From Syncephalis fuscata (Eukaryota > Zoopagomycota > Zoopagomycetes > Zoopagales > Piptocephalidaceae): a stretch of DNA of 64,000 nucleotides. Below are positions 12,950-26,618 of the stretch, in pieces. The stretch covers positions 496,001-560,000 of the forward strand of contig JAHLTZ010000006.1 of the NCBI GenBank assembly GCA_025786725.1. The letters run 5' to 3'. The first letter of the stretch is position 1; each line of letters starts with the position of its first letter. A program made the translations under genes and the position numbers. The notes under the pieces are model-generated. The model did no database searches and was not told the DNA's origin. It was given only the letters and a program-made list of their open reading frames with translations.

Positions 12950-14970
12950 TTAAAAGTCTATTTTCACTGCTGTCCTCAGTTTGTTCACTAGCAAAACAGG
13001 CTGGTGGATTATAGATGCGACCGGTTTCATGTCAATAAACCAACTTTCTCCATGTTTTTCGTCAAACCTGGCACATAATGGTCCAATAATGGGAGTAAAT
13101 TTTGTATGGAATGGACAAACAATTGAACGTAATAAATTTCCATTCCTAGCATCCAACAGATCGAACGTTAGACGATTTTGAACGACAACCAGCTTTTCAC
13201 TGTATAGTCCTGTAGCCTTATTGCTAGTTACAGGTCGAGTCCATACTATCCGTCCTTGTTCGGACTTATTGATTGGCACTAATTGATCGTACTCTCTAGC
13301 ATCGAATATTGATTGTGATGAATTATTTGATGAATAATTCTCCAGTGCAAATAATGATAGCTGCGCGCTAAATGACTCGTCACGCGTGCCGCCATCTTGG
13401 TTTTTACAACCCATAGGTTAACTAAACACGTCCTTTCTGTATGTGTCTCAACATTAATTGTGGCGTTTGTGTGATACGGAATGGCAACCTGGCCTGATGA
13501 TATCTTCTCGCATTGAAATTGGCCCTTTTGAGCATTAAATAACTCCCATCAAAGATTTAATATTTTTTTCGCTGTCAACAGTATACCGATCTCCACCAGT
13601 ATAATATGCATTAGCGTCTTCGGATTCTAACAAGGTAGCTATCTTCCAGGTTAGCAATTGGCATTGATCGTTGGAAGCAAACTGAACGCAAATGCTTGAA
13701 TAGCATAGGTGCAATAATGGGCCATCTACCCATCGGCTTTCATCTAAATCAAATAAATAAATTTTCTGATCTAGTCCACCATTTCCGGCCTTTAAAAGCA
13801 TCCAGTCGTTATAAACGTCAATTACACAAGGTTTATCGAAACTTGGCATCTCATCATAATAGTCCTAAGATAAATAATCCTGGGAGATGAGTCATCAGCA
13901 ATAGACCATACTACAATAGCTTCTAGATCACAAGTCTTTAAGTTTTTAAATATAAATCACTCGAGACAATATCAGAGTACTCTTTGAAAGACAAATGCTT
14001 TTTAGTTGTATATATTTTACTACAATATGTTTCATAATCAGCCAATTTTCCTAATGTTAATGCCATTAATAAATAATCATTATAATTATTATTTTTGCTA
14101 ACTATTAGCTACCTATTTGATTGCCAGGACACACAGGTCTTAACTCTTCATATGCATTAGTACGCATATACGATACAACAAAACGGTTTGCTGCAAGAAC
14201 AGGGCAAAATAGGCGAAAGTCTTTATATAAAAATGATGGCAAAGAAAGAGTTAGTACTTTATGTCTCAAGCTTTTGTTGTTTTGTTCATTTTTTTTGGTA
14301 AAAATATTATGTTGCACTAGACAAAATTTTGATAATCTCATGCCATGCACCAATGCACACCATGGATTCACGCCTTCTAGTTTTTGAAACCTGGAGTCCT
14401 TAACTCGTATCTTGCATATCCGCTTTTAAATTGGCTTGTCATAAAGTTACGCTCAGTCTGTTGACGTTTATGATAAGCGTAAAACCATTGAGCTGCATTA
14501 AGGTTGAAGGAGGACAGTGAGTTATTAATGGGTGGTACAATTTCATTACTGTCATCATCAGAAATTGTAATGATAGCCGGTAATGAGCGCTTTCGTTTTT
14601 TCTAATTTATATTCGACATGGATTTTTTTAATTTTGTCGTAGTATTGATGTGCTGGCTATAATGTGTAAGCCATTCTTGTTCTCGTCGGTCACCTAGTAA
14701 AAATGTTTGTTTATATTTTCGTTCCCAATGATTAGGCTGATTAATTATTGTCTGGTAAATAAAACGACTGCTGGAGGCAAAAAGTACCAGTTCTTGACCT
14801 TCCATAAAGCGACATAAATACAGTAAAATGTCTTGGTTTTGTCAGAAATGTCCGATATGCATACTTGAAGACATGATGAAATGGAAATAGTTGTGCTAAA
14901 AGTACTATTTGATAGACAGAATGAACAGTAGTTGGCGAAAGTAGAAAGAAAACCTGCACAAATGTGGGTT
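12950..14970 (-). pseudogene. Decayed F-box / beta-propeller protein gene
   Basis: Coding-like minus-strand blocks run in a consistent order but in shifting frames. They are an F-box-like start (LLSPTTVHSVYQIVLLAQLF), a continuation after a frame change near 14830-14850 (LYLCRFMEGQELVLFASSSR, WERKYKQTFLLGDRREQEWL), a stop, then WFYAYHKRQQTERNFM, another shift, VNPWCALVH, LAANRFVVSYMRTNAYEELRP, then propeller-type blades (IYLFDLDESRWVDGPLL at about 13760; RIVWTRPV and DARNGNLLRSIV at about 13100-13260). F-box proteins recruit SCF ubiquitin-ligase substrates. At least four frame changes plus in-frame stops suggest a pseudogene. Because intact genes nearby also show single-base losses, some breaks could be assembly errors and others unrecognised introns. 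Confidence 0.6.
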
Positions 14971-16104
14971 GCTTTAGTCTATCTATAAATGAATGTTGTT
15001 ATTAGTAGCAGTAACAACAACACGTGTCTCATTCAAACATTATGTTTTCAATTTTCATTATTTTATTCTTTTTATTATTACCAAAATACAATTAAAAAGG
15101 CCTTACCTTTACGATTTGAACAAAAGTTCATGGGCTTGCTTGTTTACTCGTTTATTCCTCAATCTCATCAAATAAATAAGTACTCATCAAATGATTTAGA
15201 ATGTATTTAACAAAATGATAATATACCACTATAAGTTATTCGCGATTTAGGTTTATTTTACTTAAATGACATTTATTTGTAATAATATGTTTTTTATTAT
15301 GTATAGACCAATAAAAAATTGTAACAATTATATTAATGCGCAATAATCAAGGAGTTGAATACATAAAAATTTATATAATAAACAACACAACATTAAAGCA
15401 TATAATAATATGAAGCATTATGAGCAAGCAAGTAAAATTACGTGAGTATGAGAAATAAAGTTATAAAGTGCATGACAGCGATATGAACAAATACAGCTCT
15501 AATAAATAAACTTTTGGCAATATTGTATGGCCATTAGATGATGGGATAGTATGTTCGCCCAATATTCATTTTATCATAAATACTACCAAGCTTTTACTTT
15601 CAATCGATTAATATAAATAAACCATTGTTATTTAACAACTTTACACTATATTTTGGTATCAATCTTATTGGATTTAATTACATTGTGACCTACTGTTATA
15701 CTGTTCACTTAAAGACATTTGCTATTGTCATATCAATAACAATGTCATATAACAAGGCGAATAGTGATAGAAAATGCTGATTGGCTGGTGCATTCCCTCG
15801 CTGTTATCGGACTATTCAAACGGCATAAACATTTTTCTTTATTTCATGCCATTTGAACGCTCCGATGTAAGGTGATGTGCTACACCAGCCAATCAGCATG
15901 CTTTATCACAAATCTATTGGAATGAAGCACGGTTACAGCACACATACCTGTCGATTTACTTATTTATTTATTTATCTGCTTATCTGTTTATCTGCAGTAC
16001 ACGTTTACGAGCAAGACTGCCCACCACTTATATTGCTGTTCATTCTCTCCATTTCTCTTCTATTACTAGTAAACTATTTTTATTTTGAATAATTAACTAC
16101 AACT
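14971..16104. other. Divergent AT-rich intergenic region upstream of ERG1
   Basis: About 1.1 kb, strongly AT-rich from 15000 to 15770. It contains one structured element, the imperfect palindrome at 15774-15899 listed separately, and a TTTATTTATTTATCTG tract at about 15958-15995 before the ERG1 start. No supported gene; the short open frames have the composition of the background. Confidence 0.55.
15774..15899. repeat. Imperfect 126-bp palindrome upstream of ERG1
   Basis: The outer arms ATGCTGATTGGCTGGTG (15774-15790) and CACCAGCCAATCAGCAT (15883-15899) are exact reverse complements over 17 bp. Inner segments near 15807-15832 and 15843-15867 are also mostly complementary. The arms carry ATTGG/CCAAT in opposite orientations. 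It lies about 205 bp before the ERG1 ATG. It may be a foldback (MITE-like) insertion or a regulatory element. Confidence 0.7.
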
Positions 16105-18277
<2,173 letters not shown>

Positions 18278-19084
18278 TTTTTATGTGAATCCCTATTATT
18301 GCTTTTTGTTGCCACTTTTAAATATTAGTTAAGATCCCATCTTTAAACAACGCTTGTTCAATTGCAATAGTACTTAATGAAATAATTAAATGACTTATTT
18401 AAAAGTGGCAGAATGCACTATTCAACCATTAACTGCTGATGAATATTGCTATACCAGTGCTAATATAAAATCAAGCTAGTTGCATGATGTTAATAGCTTC
18501 GATACGATTTATAGCATATAAATAAATACAGTTGATTATAATATTAAAACGCACAGCGATAGTGTCTGTATTTATAATTATCGTTGAAATGATAATGTCT
18601 GTATAGTTGTAGCAGTATATGCTAATAAACAATGCAATATATCCATGTAAGATATTTTAATGTGTTTACTTGGTTGATGTTAAATAATCATTGAATGTAA
18701 ATAAAGCATGGACATAGATATAATAACACAATCATATATATATATATATATAAATAAGATAAAGCCATATGTTTATTACCAAAAGTTTGCATAGCTGACT
18801 AAGGGCAACTAAGTGCAAGCTTGTTGGTAATGTAATGGATCCATCCATTGAAAATGGAATAAACCGGAGCATTGGCTGGACTTGATAGATAGATGAACGG
18901 GGCAGTTTAGTTGTCAAATGATCTTGATTCTTGCCAGCAGTATATCTAAATTATATCAAACTAACAGTTCAAGCACACTGCCAATGCTAGTGCATTTGGA
19001 GCACCGGTTATTCTATTTTCATAAATAATATGCCATGTACCATGTAATTAGCCCATATATTACTATTACATACTGCACTTAATC
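18278..19084. other. Intergenic region after ERG1
   Basis: AT-rich, with a TA dinucleotide run near 18736-18754. No gene or RNA recognised. The 82-bp repeat array starts directly after it. Confidence 0.5.
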
Positions 19085-19730
19085 CTATTAATGCAGCTCA
19101 TTACACATATACAGTGCATAGCATATAATAGTATAAAATTAATTAACATACACTAGACTTAACTTCTATTAATATAGGTCATTAAATATACACAGTGCAC
19201 ATTATGTGTTTGCTGTATAGCTGATTAATGTAAAATCATACTTACGCACTATTAATACAAGTTATGGCCACATACAGTGTGTGAGGTATATTTAGTGTAT
19301 AGTTAATTAGTTTAAATTATTACTTATGACCTATTAATACAAGTCATCAAACACAAAAAAGCATGATATATATTTAGCACATGGCTAATTAGTATACATG
19401 GCTCTTACCAACCATTAATACGAGCATTATCATATATGACACATAGCATGCAATTAGTGCATAGTCATTTAATATACAATACCACTTACAGACTATCAAT
19501 ACAAATTATTAAGCGAACAAAGCGTATAGCATATGCTTAGCGTGTAGTTAATTACTATGCAATGCTACTTACCGCCTATCAACGTTGATTTAGTAATCTA
19601 ATGGCAACTAACTAAATGATCAAGCATCTATACTGTAAGATATCTCCTATTAATGCACATTTAGCAGATTATCACTTCTAATGCAACATTTTATTGATTA
19701 TTGCGCATTAAGCCTACTTTTAGCCAATAA
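19085..19730. repeat. Diverged tandem array, about 82-bp period
   Basis: A phrase of the form CTATTAATACAAGTCAT recurs at 19085, 19166, 19249, 19331, 19412, 19493, 19576 and 19647. The spacings are 81, 83, 82, 81, 81, 83 and 71. Between these phrases each unit keeps the same order of elements: a GCATA/GTGCA block, then TTTAGTGTATAGTTAATTAGT, trimmed or altered in places, then a CTACTTAC-like block. The units are well diverged, so this is an old minisatellite. No conserved frame runs through it and the spacers are not unique, so it is not a CRISPR array. Confidence 0.75.
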
Positions 19731-19902
19731 CACTGATCTAACCACTATACATAGCAAACAATCATTGATTATCACATCAATAAGCACATATTTTCAAAAC
19801 TTATTGACCGCTCATATGCATATAGCAGTATATTGTAAGTGCTGGAACAACGATCCATCATCGCGAATTACCAGCTAATACCATGGTTGATTTGTTATAA
19901 TG

Positions 19903-20040
19903 TTAGTAGCTATCCAATCTGCATATTTGTTGTAATTGCAACATACCACGACGGACTCGGTTAGGCTTAGCATCCACCATGACTGTACTGACTGCAAAAG
20001 CCACGGCAATGGTGCAGACGACGGCAATAGAGAGCTTCAT
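19903..20040 (-). CDS. Very small secreted peptide precursor, or first exon of one
   Basis: An ATG on the minus strand (20040) opens a 45-codon frame. It starts MKLSIAVVCTIAVAFAVS, a classic signal peptide with likely cleavage after VMVDA, then KPNRVRRGMLQLQ and a short tail to TAA at 19903. RVRR is a dibasic site of the kind Kex2/furin proteases cut. The sequence after GTCGTCGTG can also be a 5' splice site (GTATGT), with a TACTAAC branch-point-like sequence and an ATTAG acceptor downstream. The mature part may therefore be spliced, and that version stops soon after. Unrecognised family. It sits alone between the tandem array and a gene-poor tract. Confidence 0.5.
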   Translation of the reverse strand: MKLSIAVVCTIAVAFAVSTVMVDAKPNRVRRGMLQLQQICRLDSY

Positions 20041-21666
20041 GGTAATATTGATTTGTTAAAGCAAACAAGTAGAATAAACAATATAATATTTAGTATAAAA
20101 TAGATAGTAGTAGGTATTTGCCAGAAAGTAGAGAGTGATGATATTGCTAGTTATTTGTGTGTATTGTATGAACTATTTAAGCCTAGGATTATGCTGATAT
20201 ATGAAATACTACGTTGTATAAACAATACCATTGATGTGCGATGTAAACCAATAATAACAATACATTCACATGGTGGCTTGATGCATACATATACCAACAT
20301 ATCGATAATGTGATATCATGCTTCCCAGCCTTTATTTCAATTTGTTCGGTAATTACACAGACGATGTGGCAATATTACAGATTCATTACGTCTTTGGTAG
20401 AAACTTACCTATTACCTTGTATTGTGTAACTCAATTCGACCATGTGGCGCAAACTAAATCTATTAGTTGCGGAAACAGTGACGATGCACACTACGTCTTT
20501 GCTGTTGCTTTCACCGACAAATACAGCCCACAATATCCACATGCATTCCGAACAACGCTTAACGCCGAAGCAAAAACAACACTAGTACATTGAACTTGTA
20601 TCCTTTACAAATATGCACTACTATGCATAGGCTAGTTGCAATTTCTTATCAAAATATACTGATTGCTCACACATCCATTCAATTTGTAACTATGGCTATT
20701 GCCTAAAGAACAAAAAATGCATTTTTAACACAATGTAATATTACTTGTTGCGTATACAATCAGTATTTTAGTTGATTATCAATGTCGACTGTTAAATGTT
20801 GAATATATGTAGTTTTACTAATAAAATACTGTACCCAAGCACAGATTCAGCCGACTGTTCCATTGTAACATCACGTAAATCAATTGTACTGTATACACCA
20901 CAGTGTATATACACTGAGTTATACACATAAATCAAATCTATTAAACACAACCGGCTCTGGTCTTAATGTGCAAGTGTCAGTCCATATATAGCTCATTGCA
21001 AAGCTGTATATTTAGTAATATCTTATTTGGAATGCATGCTACACATATTTTTACAACATTATACAATATTGTTTCTATGTTGTAATATGATCATTGCTGG
21101 AGATTTGGCCGGTGTAAATTGCATTCAATATTATTTTGTTTTACTTCCCATTGATATTCAAGATATGAGTAATAAATTTAAAAGTTTTGTTCTCTTGAAT
21201 TTGTATTATGAATTTGTTGGTATAGAATTAAATATTTTAATTATATACTATGCCTTTTACGAACAGTTTATAATCATATTATTACACCCTTTGATTATTA
21301 GCCAGTATATTGATGCAATTACTGTGATGCTTAGGAGGGAGTAGTGTAATTATTGTTAATAGACTATTAACCAGTGTCATTAATTACTTAATTATTTAAC
21401 TAGACATAAGTGTGCTATATTGTTTTGTTTTATTTTCAATTTAAAAATGAGCAATATACAACAGCTTATTTAGCAAACACATTAACTAATTTAAAATAGT
21501 TAATTGTCTGTTTTATTTCAAGATTGACATGCATACGAATAGTGTTATTACAGAATTTGTGTTTATTCTAAAGTGCCAAGTGCCTTATGTATTTTACTTG
21601 CATCCACCAACTGTTGTTTTGTTAATTCTAATATGACAAGCAATTAGTATATGTAGTTTAGTCGTA
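20041..21666. other. Gene-poor AT-rich tract
   Basis: It contains one ATG-initiated open frame of 91 codons (20318-20593, +) of higher GC than its surroundings, without a recognisable domain, signal peptide or intron. I leave it as a weak possibility only. A perfect 16-bp palindrome CAGTGTATATACACTG lies near 20900. A second open frame at about 21030-21344 (+) is low-complexity and hydrophobic and is probably chance. Confidence 0.4.
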
Positions 21667-22207
21667 TTAATATTGACTACCTTGTAATGCATCAACGAGA
21701 AGCTTTGTATTCTCGTCTGAAGAAGCAGTCAACGATTTGGTTGTAGTGTTGGCTGATACATTGGTATTGAGATCTCCAGTATTTGGTGTTGACGAAGCAC
21801 TGCCTTTCTTTAAGCTACGTTGGCGCTGTTTGTAAGCCAGATAGGCAACAGAATGGAAAGGCTGTGCCGGCGAGACAACGTCTACTGGTGGTGTGGCAAA
21901 CCAAGCAAGCGTGCCTTGATTCACCTGAGGAAACTGGTCAACTGTTATTATTGTAATAGACAGTTAGTTGATTAAGGTTAGAAATAGAGTACGTAACCGA
22001 TTACTTGCCTACATCCTCAGGAATGGTAGGAATATTGCTATTAGGGGGAATTGCTGGTGCTGCTGTATTGATTGCCGTTGTCGGTGTCCTGGGCAGAGCC
22101 GGAGCAGTGGCAGCTATAGACGACATAGGCACAGCTTCGTTGATATTTTTTACGCTGCTAGGAGTAGTGTTAGTATTTTGTACTGTTGTCTGCGATCGAC
22201 GTTGCAT
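21667..22207 (-). CDS. Small Ala/Pro/Thr-rich protein with a conserved-looking WFATPPVD segment
   Basis: Two minus-strand exons, 22207-22009 and 21941-21667, encode 157 residues. The ATG at 22207 begins MQRRSQTT. The first exon is low-complexity (Ala, Pro, Thr, Asn). The second has a compact, less biased segment, GTLAWFATPPVDVVSPAQPF followed by HSVAYLAYKQRQRS, then a Ser/Thr/Asn tail. The only donor that joins the exons in frame is GCAAGT, so this would be a GC-AG intron. No signal peptide or membrane span. The WFATPPVD...HSVAYLAYK block looks like a protein-interaction motif of a nuclear complex subunit, but I cannot name the family. It is divergent from the THO1-like gene, with a 303-bp shared upstream region in which I see nothing specific. 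Confidence 0.55.
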
Positions 22208-22510
22208 TGTGTAAGTGACGCGCACTGAATATATGCTTACTGGGCCATAAATACGAAGGCAAGGATAAGAGAAAAGGAGACGGTGTGGTGGTTGGTATTT
22301 TGTTGTTTACACAAACTATTCGACTACGTGTGCGTATTAAACAGTAGCCATACGCTTTTACTTTTGATTCTTTTACTAAATTCGCCTTTTGGGATTGCGG
22401 CAACAGTTTAATAATAGCGGCAGATACTGTTTATTATTGATAGCTTATTTGACTACGATAATAGTTATCACCCTTTATTGGTTATAGCAAAGCGAGAATT
22501 ATTAGTAAAC

Positions 22511-23650
22511 ATGAACGAGAGTGCGTTAAAGAAGCTGAAAGTCAATGAGCTTAAGGAAATGCTGGCCAATCAAGGGCTGAGCAATGCAGGTAAGAAAGAA
22601 GAGTTAATTGCGCGTCTTTTAGAGGCGGGTGCTGCTGCTTCGACTGGCTTGGAAGATGAATTGAGCCATTTAGCGCCACCTCCTCAAGACGACGACGACG
22701 GTTTTTCCTGGGATGCACCAAACGAGGGCGAAAGCGGAAATGCCACGTAAGTAGACACTTTAAGCTAAGCATTGAGTGGTTAATAGCTTTAATATATTTT
22801 AGTGCTGAAAAGCCAGCACCAGTCGCATCATCGGCCATACGTGCTGCCGCTCAACCTGCCGCAGCTTCTGTTCCAGTTAGCAAACCAGCTGTGACAGAAA
22901 AGGCGACACCGGCACCAGCATCAGTATCAGCGCCAGCACCAGCACCAACAGCTAGTACTAGCAATAACACTGGCGCTGACAATGATGAAATTGAACGTAT
23001 TAAGAAAAGAGCAATGCGATTTGGTGTACCAGTCTCTGAGGAAACCAAACAAGCTGATAGAATGAAGCGATTTGGTGCATCTATTGCCGAGCAGCCCGCA
23101 GGCAAGACTAATACCAGCGATGCTAGTAAAAAACGTAATTTATTGTATAATCATTGGAGATAATAGCTAATAACAATAATAATGTTGATTATATAACAGG
23201 TACTCCTGATATGGCAACTTATGTACCGCCAGGTGCACGAGCTGATGTGGCAGGTAAACGTCAGGACAAGGCAAACCAATCGATCAGTTCATCATTAGTA
23301 AGTGCCACTAATTTTGATTTGTATAAATTATAACCATCAACCAACCGTTCAATATTAATAGAATGTCGATGAAGATGCGATAAAACGACGACAGGCCCGC
23401 TTTGGTATTGTTGATGATTCGAACAATAAATCTGATCAGAAACAACCGGCAGCTAAGAAAGAGGCTAGTCAGCCAGTTGACTCGGAAGAAGCTGAACGTC
23501 GTCAGCGTCGAGCAGAAAGATTTGGCGTGGTAAGAGTTGTGTAATTTATTAAATATGATCGATAGCTTATACATATACATATACATATATACATATATAT
23601 AATAATAGGCTGAGGGTGATTCTGCTGCCAAAAAGTTAAAAACAAGTTAA
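22511..23650 (+). CDS. THO1: SAP-domain RNA-binding protein, Tho1/SARNP-like
   Basis: Tho1/SARNP proteins bind nascent RNA and DEAD-box helicase Sub2/UAP56 and help mRNP assembly and export in the nucleus. Five exons (22511-22746, 22803-23134, 23200-23297, 23362-23529, 23609-23650) encode 291 residues. The N-terminal SAP domain is clear (LKKLKVNELKEMLANQGLSN then AGKKEELIARLLEAG). An acidic DDDDGFSWD segment and an Ala/Pro linker follow. Then come repeated KKRAMRFGVP, DRMKRFGAS, KRRQARFGIV and RRAERFGVA units, the RFG-type helicase-binding repeats of this family. The end is a basic KKLKTS tail. The gene lies 240 bp before eIF3l on the same strand. Confidence 0.88.
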
Positions 23651-23889
23651 TGGCCATTTACACTGCTGGCCATAAAGTTAACAAGACCATTAAATGCTTA
23701 ATGATCATTGCCCATGCGCGTATAAATTGATGATAATGAATTAAGAAAATGAATACTGTGAAAACTGTTAAATCAAAAATATATAGTTTTACATTTGTTC
23801 TCTTTTTACTGTTCTACGCCTTGTTGTCCCAACACTTTTCTTGGTTGCTGAGATCCACATATACACACGTCACTGCTGTTGCTGCCACG

Positions 23890-26351
23890 ATGAGCCAATA
23901 CAATCACCAGCACGAGCAGTTTGATGTCGATGAAAGCACCGCGCAGGCTGTCTATATGGCCGCTACTTATGCGGGTGCCGAGGAATACGATGAAGGTATT
24001 TACGGCGAGTATGGTAAGTTTAATCGATGACCAACGCGCAATAACTGAAGTATTAACACGATCGTTCGTTTGTGATCTCACTGACAAACTATATAACTGC
24101 TAGATGCTGAATATCTTGAACAGCATCAGCTCCAAATTCAACAGCAGCTTGAGATTCAGCAGCAATTGCTAGAACAGGTTCCAGATGTTGTGCGTAATTT
24201 CGTGGTCCTATTCCACCAAGCACTTACACAGCACTCGGGACGGGACGTACACCAGTTCTACGAACAAACGTTCACCAAGCTTAGTGAGCGATTTTACCAA
24301 CACGAAGCCTGGCCAGAAGCAGCATGCATTGCACCCTTAGTTGATCATGGTAAGTAGTAGTAGCTGTTGTTGTTGTAATGACATATAGTTGTTAATAGTT
24401 GTTAATTATTACATAATATAGACGAGGTGTTCCTTGCTCTTTATGAAGAATTGTGCTTCCGTCATGTGTATGCTCGTTTGCAACCAACACTAGAACAACG
24501 TTATCGCTCATTTAGTAATTATTGTACTTTGTTCAATCACATTTTAAGTAGGTGTTAAGATAAATAATGACATTGATTATTTTTATTATTACATTACTAA
24601 CCACATTAATTAGATGTTGAAGAACCAATTGGACTTGAATTGCCAAATCAATGGCTATGGGATATTATTGATGAATTCATTTATCAATACGAATCATTCT
24701 GCCGTTATCGTAGCCGTACTGAGCGTCTAGGCGATGAAGAACGCGCATTTTTAGCTGAAAATGCCGATGTAAGATAGCTGATTAGTGTAGAATTAAGAAT
24801 TAATTACTAATTATAATATATTAACTAGGTGTGGAATACTTTTCCGTATTAAACGTTCTTTACTCTTTAATTCAAAAATCCAACATTAATGCTCAGTTGG
24901 ATGCCATTAAGGCCGGCACTGATCCAAAGTAAGTGATATCCATTGAATATGGAACTTTTAATATTAATTCAATTGTTTAGTGAGGTTGCTGGTATATTTG
25001 GTGCACAGCCTATCTACAAAATGTTAGGCTACTTCAGTTTAATTGGCTTATTGCGTGTCCACTGTATGATTGGTGATTATACACTAGCATTGCAAATATT
25101 GGATCATGTTGATATGTCAAAGAAGGTAAATAGATATGCTATACTAGATAGTTATAATAGTAAACGTTTATTAATTATATACACTTAGGCTATGTTCACC
25201 AAAGTCATTGCTTGCCATGTCAGCTCATTCTATTATATTGGATTCGCCTATATGATGATGGGTCGTTATACGGATGCTATCAAGAATTTTGCACACATTC
25301 TTGTGTTTATTTCTCGTGCCCGTCAATTTAATGCTCGTTCCTATCAATATGACCAGGTAAGTCATTAGTAGATTAATAAAGATATAAAAGGTACTAACAA
25401 CAACAACAACCACAACAACAACAATAATAATAATAACAGATTAATAAGAAAACGGAACAGCTTTATGCTTTATTGGCTATTTGTGTTTCATTGTGGCCAA
25501 CACGTCTCGATGATACTGTGCATAACGCTTTGCGTGATAAACAAGGTGACCATCTTAATCGCATGTTGAAAGGGTAAGTCTATCAGTATTTAAGCACAAT
25601 TGATCATTAACAGCCATTTATTAACACTTTTATAATCAATAGAGAGAATGTTATGGAGTCATTCCAAGAACTATTCTTGTATGCCTGCCCCAAGTTTATT
25701 TCTCCAATTCCTCCCGATTATACTGCTTTGACAGAAGAAGCAGCAAAAAAGGTTGAAGAATCAGAGACTGCCTCAACCACTGGTGCCAGTGAAGTTAAAA
25801 CTGAAGAAGGAACTGAAACGCAACAAACACGTGCTCCTGAAGTAAGTGGAACAGTATTTAATATTAATAAATAATAGATTTACTAATAACATTGTATAAA
25901 TAGGTACCATCGGCCTATCAATGCAAGATTTTCTTAGGCCAGATCAATCAGCACATTGTCTCCACCAAGGTGCGCTCATTCCTTAAAATCTGCACCACAT
26001 TGCCTGTGGCTAAACTAGCATCATTCCTTGACATCACGCCTGAAGAGTTGACGTAAGTATTTATTGAAGTGACATAATATTTCTTTAATCTAACAATAAT
26101 ATATAAATATATATATAAATAGTACGCAACTTATGGTACTAAAGGCGTGCAGCCGTCAAACACGCTGGGTCGATGGTGTACTTACCTCGGGTGAACGTGT
26201 ACCGGTAGCCGATGTTGATTTCTGCATCAAACAAGACTCTATTCAAGTGGCCGAGCACAAGATCGGTCGTCGTTATGGCGATTGGTTTGTACGTAATATC
26301 GGCAAAGTTGAAGATTTATTGGCCAAATTTGAAGAAAAGCCATCTTCTTAA
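23890..26351 (+). CDS. eIF3l: Eukaryotic translation initiation factor 3 subunit L, one apparent single-base frameshift
   Basis: PCI-domain subunit of the eIF3 complex, which binds the 40S ribosome; present in most fungi but absent from budding yeast. Eleven exons (23890-24013, 24104-24349, 24422-24547, 24614-24768, 24829-24928, 24981-25125, 25189-25356, 25440-25573, 25643-25841, 25904-26052, 26123-26351) give 591 residues if one base is added. Family blocks: [66 protein letters not shown], the PCI region with [20 protein letters not shown], and a C-terminal half containing [14 protein letters not shown]. In exon 5 the frame breaks at the T run 24840-24843 (VWNT then FSVLNVL), so TTTT was probably TTTTT. 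An acidic insert (about 25730-25840) precedes the PCI domain. Confidence 0.93.
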
Positions 26352-26618
26352 GAAAACTAATTATGAATGTGTCTAATACCGTTTATCGTATTAAATGTTC
26401 GTATTAAATATTATCCATTATTGACATTCATTACTATTATTACATTATTATTATATTGAATTTACTAAGGTTTTTTATTACCTTACTCATTCCGGTTATT
26501 AGCTTTCTTGTTCATCATCATTTGCAACTATATACTTGCTATCTATCTATCTATTTATCTATTTATTTATTTAACTATTTAACCAACAACCAATACTTTC
26601 ATATATTTATATGATAGA

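Noticed and set aside
19085-19730. CRISPR-like array
   Set aside because: The whole ~82-bp unit is repeated and diverged; there are no short identical repeats with unique spacers, and the genome is eukaryotic.
20318-20593. 91-codon ATG-initiated frame (+)
   Set aside because: No domain, signal peptide, intron or neighbour supports it. Its composition is slightly better than background, so it is mentioned only in the region note.
21027-21344. 105-codon hydrophobic frame (+)
   Set aside because: Codons follow the local AT bias, there is no ATG at the frame start, and the translation is low-complexity Ile, Leu, Tyr and Phe.
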